This document shows, piece after piece, positions 42,957 through 53,032 of a stretch of DNA of 64,000 bases. The notes below the pieces were generated by a model. That model was not told where the DNA came from. It did not search any database and was given only the letters and a program-made list of their open reading frames with translations. Both the position numbers and the translations under genes were made by a program. Source of the stretch: Rheinheimera hassiensis (GTDB lineage Bacteria; Pseudomonadota; Gammaproteobacteria; Enterobacterales; Alteromonadaceae); contig NZ_JAKUJZ010000001.1 in assembly GCF_022436675.1 (NCBI RefSeq), positions 1-64,000 of the forward strand, in the 5' to 3' direction. Numbering within the stretch: position 1 is the stretch's first letter; each line of letters opens with the position of its first letter.

Positions 42957-44298
42957 CAATAAATTTTTGCAGCAGATCCAGCGCAAACACGCCTGTAAGC
43001 TGATCCGTAACGGTAGCCTCCTCACTCCGGCAGGCATTGTTCAGGCCGATATCGCTCTGCTACACGGTAAAATTGCTGCCATTGATTGCCGCGGCTGGCA
43101 CGCTGATGAAACACTGGACGCTAGCGGTTTGCATGTTCTGCCCGGTGTAATTGATACGCAAGTGCACTTTCGTGAACCCGGTCTGACACACAAAGAAGAT
43201 ATTAGCCACGGCAGCAAGGGTGCTGTGCTAGGCGGTGTAACCGGCTTTTTTGAAATGCCCAATACCAACCCGCTGACGTTAACCCATGCCGATCTGCAAG
43301 CGAAGCTGAATATTGCCGCCAGCAGCAGTTATTGCAACTATGCGTTTTATATCGGTGGCAGCGCGGCAAACCTGCAGCAACTGGCACAGTTGGAAACCCT
43401 GCCAGGTTGTGCTGGTATCAAGGTGTTTATGGGCAGCTCTTTTGGCGATTTGCTGGCGGAGCAGGACGATTTATTGCGGCAAATTCTGCAAAGCGGCAAA
43501 CGCCGGGTGGCTATTCATGCCGAAGATGAAGCGCGTTTGCGCCAGCGCCAGCCACTGACCGCAGCTGATGTGCGCAATCATCCGCAGTGGCGCGATGCGC
43601 AAAGTGCGCTGCTGGCAACACAACGCATTGTGGCGCTTTCAGAGCAAACCGGACGCCCGCTGCACTTACTGCATATTTCTACCGCTGATGAAATGGCCTA
43701 TCTGGCGGCCTTTAAACGCCGTGTCACAGTAGAAGTGACACCACACCATTTAACATTGCATGCACCCGACTGCTACGAGCGGTTAGGCTCACTGGCCCAA
43801 ATGAACCCGCCGGTGCGCGATGCCAGCCACCAACAGGCGTTGTGGCAAGGTATTGTTGACGGCACTGTAGATGTAATTGGCAGCGATCATGCCCCGCACA
43901 CATTGGAGGAAAAAGCCCGGCCTTATCCGGCGTCCCCCAGCGGTATGACAGGTGTGCAAACCCTGCTGCCGGTAATGCTCGATCATGTTGCCGCAGGCCG
44001 GCTTAGCTTGCAGCGGTTGGTCGATTTAACCAGCAGCAACCCGGCACGCATTTTTGGCCTGAGTGGTAAAGGCCGGCTGGCGGTGGGCTACGACGCCGAC
44101 TTAACGCTGGTTGATATCAAAGCAGTGCGCACTATAGATAACAGCTGGATTGCCAGCAAAGCACTCTGGAGCCCCTACCACGGCAAAACCGTTACCGGCT
44201 GGCCCGTTGCGACCATTATCGGCGGCCAGCTGGTAATGCACAGCGATCAGATATTGGGCGAACCAGCCGGTAAAGCTTTTTGCTTTAACAGCGCTTGA
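42949..44298 (+). CDS. Dihydroorotase-like paralogue (PyrC2)
   Basis: A 449-residue amidohydrolase of the class I dihydroorotase/allantoinase group, from ATG 42949 (the frame opens earlier). Motifs: DTQVHFREPG, MPNTNP, KVFMGSS with the likely carboxylated Lys, HAED, HIST, and DHAPH. The first His of the family's HxH metal pair is Gln here. A paralogue of PyrC in a Zur operon is believed to keep pyrimidine synthesis running when zinc is scarce. It overlaps folE2 by 8 bases and is the last gene of the operon. Confidence 0.8.
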   Translation: MDNNKFLQQIQRKHACKLIRNGSLLTPAGIVQADIALLHGKIAAIDCRGWHADETLDASGLHVLPGVIDTQVHFREPGLTHKEDISHGSKGAVLGGVTGFFEMPNTNPLTLTHADLQAKLNIAASSSYCNYAFYIGGSAANLQQLAQLETLPGCAGIKVFMGSSFGDLLAEQDDLLRQILQSGKRRVAIHAEDEARLRQRQPLTAADVRNHPQWRDAQSALLATQRIVALSEQTGRPLHLLHISTADEMAYLAAFKRRVTVEVTPHHLTLHAPDCYERLGSLAQMNPPVRDASHQQALWQGIVDGTVDVIGSDHAPHTLEEKARPYPASPSGMTGVQTLLPVMLDHVAAGRLSLQRLVDLTSSNPARIFGLSGKGRLAVGYDADLTLVDIKAVRTIDNSWIASKALWSPYHGKTVTGWPVATIIGGQLVMHSDQILGEPAGKAFCFNSA

Positions 44299-44335
44299 TT
44301 AGCAGAAACCCTCAACACTAACTAGCCTAAATGCA

Positions 44336-44360
44336 AAAAGCCGCTTGGTAGCGGCTTTTT
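44336..44360. terminator. Bidirectional terminator between pyrC-like and rraB
   Basis: AAAAAGCCGCT/AGCGGCTTTTT stem with a 4-base loop, A-run and T-run on both sides, between two genes that point towards each other. Confidence 0.9.
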
Positions 44361-44375
44361 GTCAGGCGTTAACGG

Positions 44376-44744
44376 TTACTCTTCGTCGTCCAAATCCATT
44401 TCATCTTCGTCACCTTCAAAGTAGGTGCCCCAGCCGTCGTACTCTACTTTATGCTTGTGCGCCAGCTCTTCCAGTTTAATAGCATCAACAACAATGCTGT
44501 CAGCATCCAGTGACTGCTCGCGAATGGCATCAAATACCCAGGCATTGCCACCGTCTTCAAACTCTACTTCTTCAGCGTCAGTAACTTCATAACCAAGTTT
44601 AAACAGCTCTACCGCCAGCTTTTCCAGCTTGGCGAAGTCTTTGTCGTAAAAGTGGTGCTCGATGGTGTAAAGCGCATCCGGATCGCTGCCGTCTTCTAAC
44701 AAAGCGGCGATGGTGTCTTCGGTAAATTCCTGCCAGTTTTCCAT
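44376..44744 (-). CDS. rraB: RNase E activity regulator RraB
   Basis: A 122-residue acidic protein from ATG 44744 (the frame opens 35 codons earlier). ALYTIEHHFYDKDFAKLEKL, VEFEDGG, and YDGWGTYFE with the terminal run of Asp and Glu are characteristic of RraB, which binds RNase E and alters its RNA cleavage. It is 4 bases behind the plsC-like gene, in the same direction. Confidence 0.9.
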   Translation of the reverse strand: MENWQEFTEDTIAALLEDGSDPDALYTIEHHFYDKDFAKLEKLAVELFKLGYEVTDAEEVEFEDGGNAWVFDAIREQSLDADSIVVDAIKLEELAHKHKVEYDGWGTYFEGDEDEMDLDDEE

Positions 44745-44748
44745 AAAA

Positions 44749-45495
44749 TTACTCTTTAGCTGCAATATTTCTGGCAGTGTAGTCGTTGCCCAGTTCGCTA
44801 TCAAGTAAAGCAATTTTGTCTTGCATCTGCTGGTGGGTATTTTCGGCAAACTGGCGGATATTCAGTTGCTCTTTTGGCAGCTCTACCGGTGCCATCAGCT
44901 CTATAATCACTTTGCCGTTATTCCAGCGGTTTAGCTTAAACTGGCCGTGGGTGCTGCTCATACATACCGGCACCAAAGGCACCTTTGCCTCCAGCGCGAT
45001 ATGAAAAGCACCGGTTTTAAACGGTAATAAACCGCGGCCATAGCTGCGCGTGCCTTCAGGAAACATCCACACCGAGATATTATCGCGGCTGATACGCTCG
45101 GCAGCACCGAGCATCGCGCCCAGCGCCCGGCTTTTGTTTTGCCGATCGATAAGAATATTACCGCTAAGCCAGTACAACTGGCCAAAAAACGGGATGTACT
45201 TCAGGCTTTTTTTACCAATAGTGACAGTACGTAACTGCACACCATTACTGATGGTAAATAAATCGAGGTTATTCTGGTGGTTAGCAATATAAACATAGGG
45301 CTTGGTGGGGTCGATAGCGCTATGGCGGCGAACTTCTACGCTAATACCTAAAATGCGCGACATTCCGCCATACCAATGGGAAAAAATATAGACATTATTC
45401 GGGTGAAATGGCCGCACCAAACAAATCAGCAAACCCGCAACTGTACTGATAATAAAGAACAGCACCAATAAAATTAACCTTACTACCGCTATCAC
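44749..45495 (-). CDS. plsC: 1-acyl-glycerol-3-phosphate acyltransferase PlsC
   Basis: A 248-residue protein: an N-terminal hydrophobic anchor, then the acyltransferase motifs NHQNNLD (HX4D) and FPEGTRS, with a typical PlsC C-terminal half. It forms phosphatidic acid in the inner membrane. The start is placed at GTG 45495 because GGAG lies 6-7 bases upstream and because the longer frame would run through the parC terminator and into the parC coding region. RraB follows 4 bases later. Confidence 0.85.
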   Translation of the reverse strand: MIAVVRLILLVLFFIISTVAGLLICLVRPFHPNNVYIFSHWYGGMSRILGISVEVRRHSAIDPTKPYVYIANHQNNLDLFTISNGVQLRTVTIGKKSLKYIPFFGQLYWLSGNILIDRQNKSRALGAMLGAAERISRDNISVWMFPEGTRSYGRGLLPFKTGAFHIALEAKVPLVPVCMSSTHGQFKLNRWNNGKVIIELMAPVELPKEQLNIRQFAENTHQQMQDKIALLDSELGNDYTARNIAAKE

Positions 45496-45540
45496 TGCTA
45501 TCTCCGCTTTGCCACCATAGGTGGCTGTTGTCGCTGGCAC

Positions 45541-45568
45541 AAAAAAAGGCGCCATAAAAAAGGCGCCC
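45541..45568 (-). terminator. Terminator of parC
   Basis: GGCGCC, a T/A loop, GGCGCC and a seven-T run on the minus strand, 13 bases after the parC stop. It argues against the longer plsC reading frame. Confidence 0.8.
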
Positions 45569-45580
45569 AGTATAGCGGCT

Positions 45581-47869
45581 TTAGTCGGTAGTGCTGGTTT
45601 GATCACTGCTGATATCAGCGCCGGGGTTAACCAGTACTTCATCAATACGCTGCAAGCCACGCGGTAATTTGTTGCCACGCCGGCCACGTTCACCATGGTA
45701 ATGCGCTAAATCGTCTGCTTTTAAGCCCAATTTACGCTTACCGGCCACTAAGGTTACGCTGCCATCAGCCGGCACTATTGCCAACTGACAAACATACTCT
45801 TCACGGCTGGCGGCACGGGCAGAGGGTATAGACATCAACTTATTGCCTTTACCTTTACTTAATTTAGGTAAGTCGGCTACCGGGAACACCAGCATGCGAC
45901 CTTCGTTAGAAATACACAGCACCAAATCCGTTCCAGGCTGTTTTACCACTAACGGCGGCAGCACTTTGGCCCCCACCGGCAAACTTAATACCGCTTTACC
46001 GGCTTTATTACGGCTGAGTAAATCGCTGTATTCGGCGACAAAGCCATAACCGGCATCAGAGGCCAGTAATAATGCCTGTTTTTCGTCACCCAGCAGCACA
46101 TGATCAAAACTCTCGCCTGCCACTACAGCAAAGCGGCCACTTAATGGCTCGCCCTGGCCACGGGCCGAGGGCAGCTCGTGCGCTTCGGTGGCAAAACTAC
46201 GGCCGGATGAGTCAATAAATACCGCCAGCTGATTTGAACGGCCACTGGCCAGCGCTTTAAAGGCATCACCGGCTTTGTAACTTAATGCATTGCCATCGAC
46301 ATCGTGGCCTTTGGCACAGCGCACCCAGCCTTTTTCCGACAACACTATGGTAACCGGCTCACTGGGTAACAGCTCTTTTTCACTTAATGCTTTGGCTTCG
46401 CCGCGCATAACTATCGGGCTTCGCCGCTCATCACCGTATTTTTCGGCATCGGCCAATAGCTCATCACGAATCAGTTTGGTCAGCTTTTTCTCAGAGCCTA
46501 AAATGCCCTGTAGTTTGTCACGCTCTTTGGCCAGCTCATCCTGCTCGCCACGGATTTTCATTTCTTCCAGCTTGGCCAAATGGCGTAATTTCAGCTCTAA
46601 AATGGCTTCGGCCTGGCGCTCGGTTACGCCAAAAAAGGCGATTAGCTCGGCTTTAGGATCATCAAAGGTGCGGATGATGCGGATCACGTCATCAATATTT
46701 AAAAAGGCAATTAATAAACCTTCCAACACGTGCATGCGATCCAGCACTTTGTCCAGCCGGTACTGCAAACGCCGGCGCACGGTGTCACGGCGGAAGGTTA
46801 ACCATTCGGTCAGAATTTCCAGCAGGTTTTTTACCCGTGGCCGTTGGTCCAGGCCAAGAATATTAATATTAACCCGGTAGCTTTTTTCCAGATCAGTGGT
46901 AGCGAACAGATGCTGCATTAGCTGCTCAACATCAATGCGGTTTGAGCGCGGTACTATCACAATACGGGTGGGGTTTTCATGATCCGACTCATCACGTAAG
47001 TCGCTGACCATTGGCAGTTTTTTCGCCTGCATCTGCGCGGCTATCTGTTCCAGCACCTTAGAGCCGGACGTTTGATGCGGCAGTGCGGTAATAACGATAT
47101 CGCCATCTTCCTGGCTGTACACTGCGCGCATTTTTACGCTGCCACGGCCGGTTTCATAAATGGCTGCCAGCTCATGCGCCGGGCTGATAATTTCGGCATC
47201 GGTCGGGTAGTCCGGGCCTTTTACATATTGCATTAAATCGGTCACGCTGCTTTGCGGGTTATCCAACAGGGCAGCACAGGCATGCGCCACTTCACGCGCA
47301 TTATGTGGCGGTATGTCAGTAGCCATACCCACAGCAATACCGGTAATGCCGTTAAGCAATATATGCGGCAAGCGCGCCGGTAATACTTTTGGCTCTTCCA
47401 GCGTGCCGTCAAAGTTGGGCAGCCAGTCGGTCGTGCCGGCGCCGAGTTCAGACAACAACACTTCTGAGAAGCGCGATAATTTGGCCTCGGTGTAACGCAT
47501 AGCCGCAAAAGATTTCGGATCGTCCGGTGCACCCCAGTTACCCTGGCCATCTACCAGCGGGTAACGGTAAGAGAACGGCTGCGCCATTAATACCATGGCT
47601 TCGTAACAGGCACTGTCGCCATGCGGGTGAAACTTACCCAAGACGTCACCGACCGTACGGGCCGATTTTTTATATTTGGCCAGATGCGATAAACCCAGCT
47701 CAGACATAGCATAAATAATACGCCGCTGTACCGGTTTTAACCCATCACCAATATGTGGCAACGCCCGGTCCATAATGACGTACATAGAGTAATTTAAGTA
47801 GGCTTCTTCGGTAAAACGACGCAGGGGTAACTGCTCAATACCATCATGTGAAATTACGGTTTCTGTCAT
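45581..47869 (-). CDS. parC: DNA topoisomerase IV subunit A
   Basis: A 762-residue ParC. The N-terminal region has [20 protein letters not shown], the catalytic Tyr region (RYTEAKLSR), and a quinolone-resistance segment [10 protein letters not shown] with wild-type Ser and Glu. The C-terminal beta-pinwheel is present. With ParE it decatenates daughter chromosomes. Unlike the usual parE-parC pair, a TPR gene lies between the two subunits here. Only 3 bases separate it from that upstream gene. Confidence 0.95.
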   Translation of the reverse strand: MTETVISHDGIEQLPLRRFTEEAYLNYSMYVIMDRALPHIGDGLKPVQRRIIYAMSELGLSHLAKYKKSARTVGDVLGKFHPHGDSACYEAMVLMAQPFSYRYPLVDGQGNWGAPDDPKSFAAMRYTEAKLSRFSEVLLSELGAGTTDWLPNFDGTLEEPKVLPARLPHILLNGITGIAVGMATDIPPHNAREVAHACAALLDNPQSSVTDLMQYVKGPDYPTDAEIISPAHELAAIYETGRGSVKMRAVYSQEDGDIVITALPHQTSGSKVLEQIAAQMQAKKLPMVSDLRDESDHENPTRIVIVPRSNRIDVEQLMQHLFATTDLEKSYRVNINILGLDQRPRVKNLLEILTEWLTFRRDTVRRRLQYRLDKVLDRMHVLEGLLIAFLNIDDVIRIIRTFDDPKAELIAFFGVTERQAEAILELKLRHLAKLEEMKIRGEQDELAKERDKLQGILGSEKKLTKLIRDELLADAEKYGDERRSPIVMRGEAKALSEKELLPSEPVTIVLSEKGWVRCAKGHDVDGNALSYKAGDAFKALASGRSNQLAVFIDSSGRSFATEAHELPSARGQGEPLSGRFAVVAGESFDHVLLGDEKQALLLASDAGYGFVAEYSDLLSRNKAGKAVLSLPVGAKVLPPLVVKQPGTDLVLCISNEGRMLVFPVADLPKLSKGKGNKLMSIPSARAASREEYVCQLAIVPADGSVTLVAGKRKLGLKADDLAHYHGERGRRGNKLPRGLQRIDEVLVNPGADISSDQTSTTD

Positions 47870-47872
47870 AGC

Positions 47873-49279
47873 TTATCCTGTCTGCTCCGGGGCATTGTTG
47901 CCCGCAGAGCGGTTTTTCGCTTTATGCCGGTTTAGTTGCCACAGCAATAAAATCAGTAGAATTACGGTTGAACAGCCCAGAATACTGAGCCACAGCAGTT
48001 GCACCTGGCGCTCGCGCTCGGCCTGGCTTATTCGTAGCGCTTTTAGTTCATTGTCCTGCACCAGCAAGCGGTTGCGTTGCTGCTGTTGCTCGTGATCAAA
48101 ACTAAGCCGCATCTGCTCTATTGCCAGCTCGTTTTCTTTGTTACGCACATCCTGAAACAGTAAAACAAAATCGTGCAGCTGCCGGTAAGCCCGGTCAAAC
48201 TGGCCCTGCTCGGCTTGCAGCTCGGCTTTTAGGTACATAATGCTGAGCCGGATTGGACTGTCATCTTCAACCCCTTCGCTGTTGAGGCTTTGCTCAGATA
48301 ATATTAACTGCTGCATAGCCAGCGAACTTTGCTTTAATTTTTGATAAATAAGCGCTTTTTCGTAGTAGTGGGTAGACATGTGTGCGGTGGACTGCAGCAG
48401 GGGCAGATATTCCTCTGCTTTGGCAATATAGCTTAATGCCGCATCACCACTATTACTCTGGCTACTAGTGATCGCCAGACCAAGATAAGCATGATACAAA
48501 TTAACCATATCTTGCGACTGCTGGCTTTTTTGCAGCATTTTATTATAGTTTTGCAGCGATAATTCGTATTGTTCTAAAAAGCCGTAGGTACGGGCCAGAT
48601 TAAACAACACTGTGATTTGATTTTTCTGCCACCCCAACTGCTCATATAATGTCAGCGCGGTTTCCAGTAACGCTATACCGTCTTTCTCATAAGCCAGCGA
48701 AGCATAAAGCAACCCCAGTTCGGCGTTAGCCTCGGCCAGTACCTCGGTATCGTCCAGTCGCTGCGCCCGCTGATAGGTATCTTTTAACAATGCCAGCGCC
48801 TGCTGATTCTGATTCCGGTTGCTAAACACCGCAGCCTGGTTAATCTGGCCGAGTAAAATCAGCCTTTCATCATCCAGCAAGGTTGCCAGTGCGATACCCT
48901 GCTCATAATGCTGTAAAGCGCTAACGTCGTCTGCCTGCATTTCTCTGGCAAAACCCAGCGCATATAACAGCTCTACTTTCGACAGCGATTGCAACTCGCC
49001 TAACAACGCCAGCCCCTGCTCTGCCGCTTGCTGCTGTTCCTGGTGCCGCCCCAGGGCAGCAAGCAATGCAGCTTGTTCGGCGTACCACTGCGCCTGCACC
49101 GGCTCTGGCAAACCTGGCAAATCGGCTTGGTGCTGCTGCAGTAACGCCAGCATCTGTTCTGGCTGTTGCCGTTTCTGCTCAGCAACTTGCTGCAGCCAGG
49201 CAGGGAGTTGTGCACCAAACAAGCCCTGACTAAACAACAGAGCACTGCCAAGAAGTATTACCGTAATGTGTTTTGTCAC
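47873..49279 (-). CDS. TPR-repeat membrane protein
   Basis: A 468-residue protein with a signal peptide (ending near FGAQ), about eight TPR-like repeats (residues 30-370), a coiled-coil region rich in Gln/Arg, and a single membrane helix near 430-450 followed by a short basic tail. This is the sensory part of proteins that in related marine bacteria end in a GGDEF domain, but no such domain follows here. Function is unknown; protein-protein interaction in the periplasm is likely. It is between parE and parC and on their strand. Confidence 0.65.
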   Translation of the reverse strand: MTKHITVILLGSALLFSQGLFGAQLPAWLQQVAEQKRQQPEQMLALLQQHQADLPGLPEPVQAQWYAEQAALLAALGRHQEQQQAAEQGLALLGELQSLSKVELLYALGFAREMQADDVSALQHYEQGIALATLLDDERLILLGQINQAAVFSNRNQNQQALALLKDTYQRAQRLDDTEVLAEANAELGLLYASLAYEKDGIALLETALTLYEQLGWQKNQITVLFNLARTYGFLEQYELSLQNYNKMLQKSQQSQDMVNLYHAYLGLAITSSQSNSGDAALSYIAKAEEYLPLLQSTAHMSTHYYEKALIYQKLKQSSLAMQQLILSEQSLNSEGVEDDSPIRLSIMYLKAELQAEQGQFDRAYRQLHDFVLLFQDVRNKENELAIEQMRLSFDHEQQQQRNRLLVQDNELKALRISQAERERQVQLLWLSILGCSTVILLILLLWQLNRHKAKNRSAGNNAPEQTG

Positions 49280-49310
49280 CGTTATAGCGCCTTATTATTG
49301 TTACAGCAGC

Positions 49311-51206
49311 CTACACAGTAATGGCGGCTTTATCGCCTTTTAATTCCAGCCAGTCGCGCCGATCTGTGGCACGCTTTTTCGCCAGCAGCATATCCATCAG
49401 CTCCATCGTTTGTGCCACATCATCTATTGTAAGCTGCACTAAACGCCGGGTATTGGGGTCCATGGTAGTTTCACGCAACTGCAACGGGTTCATTTCACCC
49501 AGACCTTTAAAGCGCTGAACGTTAACCTTGCCGCGCTTTTTCTCGGCTTCTATCCGATCCAGCACACCATTTTTCTCATCTTCGTCCAGCGCGTAATACA
49601 CATCTTTGCCGATATCAATGCGATACAGCGGCGGCATGGCGACATAAACATGGCCGGCCGCCACCAGGCTGCTGAAATGGCGCATAAACAAGGCACACAG
49701 TAAGGTGGCGATGTGTAAACCGTCGGAGTCGGCGTCGGCTAAAATACAAATTTTGCCATACCTTAACGCGGTTAAATCAGCGCTGTCCGGGTCCATGCCT
49801 ATAGCAACAGAGATATCATGTACTTCCTGCGAAGCCAGGATCTGGCCCGATTCAACTTCCCAGGTATTAAGAATTTTACCACGTAGCGGCATTACCGCCT
49901 GAAACTGACGATCACGCGCTTGCTTGGCACTGCCTCCGGCCGAGTCGCCCTCTACCAGAAACAACTCTGTGCGGTTAAGATCCTGTGCGGAGCAATCTGC
50001 CAGCTTGCCGGGTAAAGCCGGGCCAGAAGTAATCTTTTTACGCACCACCTTTTTTGCTGCTTTTAGCCGCTTTTGCGCGTTGTTAATACAAAAATCGGCC
50101 AGGCTCTCGGCAATATCAGTGTGCTCGTTCAGCCATAAGCTAAAGGCATCTTTAACAATACCCGATACAAAAGCCACCGACTGGCGCGACGACAAACGCT
50201 CTTTAGTCTGGCCGGCAAACTGTGGATCCTGCATTTTCAGCGACAAAATGTAAGCACAGCGATCCCAGATATCTTCCGGCGACAGCTTAATGCCACGCGG
50301 TAACAGGTTACGAAACTCGCAAAACTCGCGCAGTGCCTCTAATAAGCCCTGGCGTAAACCGTTAACATGGGTGCCGCCCTGGGCTGTAGGAATAAGGTTT
50401 ACATAGCTTTCAGTTACCAGCTCGCCGCCTTCAGGCAACCACAAAAGCGCCCATTCCACTGCCTCGGTACTGGCACTGAAGCTGCCGGTAAACGGCTGCT
50501 CTGGCAGGCAGATATAGTCTTTTACCGATTCGGCCAGATAATCTTTGATGCCGTTCTGATAACACCACTGATATTGCTGCTGGTTTACTTTGTCATCAAA
50601 GCTCACCGTTAAACCAGGGCATAATACCGCCTTGGCTTTTAATACATGCAGCATGCGGCTGACGGAAAATTTTGGCGAATCAAAATACGATGGCGTAGGC
50701 CAAAACCGTACCCGGCTGCCGGTGTTACGCTTACCTACAGTACCGGTAATGCTGAGCTCGGCTACTTTATTACCATGCTCAAACGCCATTTCATAAATAT
50801 TGCCGTCACGACGCACAGTAACGTCTACCCGGCTGGACAATGCATTAACTACTGAAATACCCACACCGTGTAAACCACCGGAAAACTGGTAGTTTTTATT
50901 GGAGAACTTACCCCCGGCATGCAGGCGGCAGAAAATCAGCTCTACGCCGGTAACGCCCTCTTCCGGATGAATATCTACCGGCATACCACGGCCATTATCT
51001 ATTACTTCCAGCGACTGATCGTCATGCAGTATCACCTGCACGGTATCAGCATGGCCTGCCAATGCCTCGTCGACACTGTTATCAATAACTTCCTGGCCAA
51101 GATGATTGGGTCGGGTAGTGTCGGTATACATTCCGGGGCGACGCTGGACGGGTTCAAGCCCGGTCAGCACTTCAATCGAATCGGCGTTGTACTGTTGTGA
51201 TGTCAT
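49311..51206 (-). CDS. parE: DNA topoisomerase IV subunit B
   Basis: A 631-residue ParE from ATG 51206 (GTG four codons earlier is possible). GLEPVQRRPGMYTDT, the GHKL ATPase motifs DNSVDEA, DNGRGMP and GLHGVG, and the toprim motifs EGDSAGG and DADSDG are intact. It supplies ATPase activity for topoisomerase IV. The yqiA group ends 35 bases upstream on the same strand, an arrangement shared with many gammaproteobacteria. Confidence 0.95.
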   Translation of the reverse strand: MTSQQYNADSIEVLTGLEPVQRRPGMYTDTTRPNHLGQEVIDNSVDEALAGHADTVQVILHDDQSLEVIDNGRGMPVDIHPEEGVTGVELIFCRLHAGGKFSNKNYQFSGGLHGVGISVVNALSSRVDVTVRRDGNIYEMAFEHGNKVAELSITGTVGKRNTGSRVRFWPTPSYFDSPKFSVSRMLHVLKAKAVLCPGLTVSFDDKVNQQQYQWCYQNGIKDYLAESVKDYICLPEQPFTGSFSASTEAVEWALLWLPEGGELVTESYVNLIPTAQGGTHVNGLRQGLLEALREFCEFRNLLPRGIKLSPEDIWDRCAYILSLKMQDPQFAGQTKERLSSRQSVAFVSGIVKDAFSLWLNEHTDIAESLADFCINNAQKRLKAAKKVVRKKITSGPALPGKLADCSAQDLNRTELFLVEGDSAGGSAKQARDRQFQAVMPLRGKILNTWEVESGQILASQEVHDISVAIGMDPDSADLTALRYGKICILADADSDGLHIATLLCALFMRHFSSLVAAGHVYVAMPPLYRIDIGKDVYYALDEDEKNGVLDRIEAEKKRGKVNVQRFKGLGEMNPLQLRETTMDPNTRRLVQLTIDDVAQTMELMDMLLAKKRATDRRDWLELKGDKAAITV

Positions 51207-51241
51207 AGTCTCGGTCACTGGCTGATAGGATTAAGCGCGTT

Positions 51242-51814
51242 TTACGCGAGTTGGCAAAAATTGGCAATAGTCGCAAGCTGCGCGGCATAGCCGACATAAC
51301 TGTGATCGCCACCTTCGCTCAGTTTTATTTCGGCGCCCTGATAGTAATCAAGCGCCAAGCGGTAATCTAACACTTCATCACCGCTTTGCAACAGCACCAG
51401 ATAATTCTGTGGCTGCTGTAACCTTACCGGCATTAATTGCTCCAGTGCGGCCATATGTGCCGTTGTTACATCATAATGCTGTTGCAGTACCGGATGATAA
51501 TAGCGACCCAAATGTTGATTTAATACAGTGTGTGGTGCCACCGCCGGGTTAATCAGGCAGGCGCGGCAATGAATTTTCTCGGCAATGCAGGTAGCCAGAA
51601 AGCCCCCCAGCGAACTGCCAATTAAGGCCACATTACGCTGCTGACCAATATGTTGTTGAATAAGCGCCAGTGCGGCTGACGGTTCATAGGGTAAATCCAG
51701 CGCACTAAAATCGGTATGCGGGTAATACTGCTGAAAAAATGCTTTTGTCTGTACCGCTTTTTCCGACAAGGAAGAGCTGGCAAAACCATGTAAATACACT
51801 ACTTTTTTATTCAT
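51242..51814 (-). CDS. yqiA: Esterase YqiA
   Basis: A 190-residue alpha/beta hydrolase. YLHGFASSS, the GSSLGG nucleophile elbow, QSGDEVLDY for the acid and GGDHSYVGY for the His fit the YqiA/UPF0227 family. It hydrolyses short-chain acyl esters; its physiological substrate is not known. It stands between cpdA (3 bases upstream) and parE, as in the E. coli yqiA-parE arrangement. Confidence 0.9.
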   Translation of the reverse strand: MNKKVVYLHGFASSSLSEKAVQTKAFFQQYYPHTDFSALDLPYEPSAALALIQQHIGQQRNVALIGSSLGGFLATCIAEKIHCRACLINPAVAPHTVLNQHLGRYYHPVLQQHYDVTTAHMAALEQLMPVRLQQPQNYLVLLQSGDEVLDYRLALDYYQGAEIKLSEGGDHSYVGYAAQLATIANFCQLA

Positions 51815-51817
51815 TTT

Positions 51818-52591
51818 TCACGTCTTCGCGGTTAAATCCAATTGGCGGAACTGCCAGCATACATCGCCCGTGGCAGCAAAAAACCAGTCACACCACTGCG
51901 GCCCGCCATTTACGGTTTGCCAGTCGGGGGTTGGTAAAAACTGCACTGAGCTGGCCGGACAGCCAACAATATCAATATCATGCTCACGGCGCTGATAAGC
52001 ATAGTGCGCATGGCCATGGGCAATGCCTCGAATACGGGGCTCGGTCGCTATAGCCTGCCACAGCCCGGTTTGATCTAACTGGCCGTGTTTATCAATAAAA
52101 CAGTTAAGCGGCCGCGGGTGATGATGACAAAACAGCCACAGCGCCTGCGCACTACTTTGCTGGCATTGCTCTGCCAGCCACTGTTGCTGCGCCACTGGGA
52201 AAATACCGGCCGGAGTCGGCCCCTTGGTATTAAGCAGCAGCAACTGCCACTGCGGCATTTGCAGGCTGCGCTCAGGCCGGAACGGCGCTTGCTGGCATAA
52301 TGCATTCAGTGCCGCTAAGTCATCATGATTGCCAGGCAAACAAAACACCGGGCAGCTTAGTGGCGCCAGCAATTGAGCCAGCAACTGGTAAGATGCAGCG
52401 CTGTGATCCTGAGTAAGGTCGCCGGTAAGCAGCACGGCATCGGGTTGTTCTGCTATCAGCGTATCGACAATAGCCGCCAGATGCACGGCAGGTTGTATTT
52501 GCTGATAGGTATCATCAAAGGCTGCCAGCAAGTGGCAGTCGCTCAGCTGGGCAATATGGTATGCAGATTTCGGGCTAAAGCGGTACTGCAT
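51818..52591 (-). CDS. cpdA: 3',5'-cyclic AMP phosphodiesterase CpdA
   Basis: A 257-residue metallophosphoesterase. The metal sites appear as QLSDCHL, LLTGDLTQDH, PGNHDD, CHHHPR and AHGHAHY. CpdA lowers cAMP and so affects CRP regulation. It overlaps the DUF1249 gene by one base and is followed closely by yqiA. Confidence 0.9.
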   Translation of the reverse strand: MQYRFSPKSAYHIAQLSDCHLLAAFDDTYQQIQPAVHLAAIVDTLIAEQPDAVLLTGDLTQDHSAASYQLLAQLLAPLSCPVFCLPGNHDDLAALNALCQQAPFRPERSLQMPQWQLLLLNTKGPTPAGIFPVAQQQWLAEQCQQSSAQALWLFCHHHPRPLNCFIDKHGQLDQTGLWQAIATEPRIRGIAHGHAHYAYQRREHDIDIVGCPASSVQFLPTPDWQTVNGGPQWCDWFFAATGDVCWQFRQLDLTAKT

Positions 52592-53031
52592 CAGGCGAAC
52601 GCCAGCTCCCGGTTTATATAGCCCTGGTCAGCGCATAGTTTCAACCAGTCACGCAGCAGCAGGTTAATCTGGCGTTTTTCATCCGGTAGCAGCATATCCA
52701 GATTAGGGTAATCGTAACGGGCTTTAAAACCACTGATCTGCTGACAGGCCAGCACTTCAGCTACCCGCGCATCATGGTAAAGCCGCACCACAAAGCTGGG
52801 GCGAAAGTAAAACTCGCGCTCATCTGTCAGCTCAATGTGCAATGTGGTGGTAAAGCGCGCCACTTCCGTCACGCTTATGCGGTAACTGTGCTGCTCTGAT
52901 ACCTGAATGACCGTAGCCTGGCCAGTTTTTGCATCCTCAGCCATGTAGCGGTTCAACTGGGCGTAATTGCGTTCGCACAGTGCCAGAAAATCCGGTAGTT
53001 TTGGTACATATTTCTGGCGTTTAAACCACAC
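52591..53031 (-). CDS. yqiB: DUF1249 protein (YqiB family)
   Basis: A 146-residue protein with the usual DUF1249 pattern (YAQLNRYMAEDAKTGQATV, FYFRPSFVVRLYHDARVAEV, and near the end PDEKRQINLLLRDWL). Function unknown. It lies between nudF and cpdA, the conserved order of this gene group. Confidence 0.9.
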   Translation of the reverse strand: MWFKRQKYVPKLPDFLALCERNYAQLNRYMAEDAKTGQATVIQVSEQHSYRISVTEVARFTTTLHIELTDEREFYFRPSFVVRLYHDARVAEVLACQQISGFKARYDYPNLDMLLPDEKRQINLLLRDWLKLCADQGYINRELAFA

Positions 53032-53032
53032 A

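Noticed and set aside
45496-45696. N-terminal extension of the plsC frame
   Set aside because: It crosses the parC terminator and parC coding sequence; a GTG with a good ribosome binding site lies at 45495.
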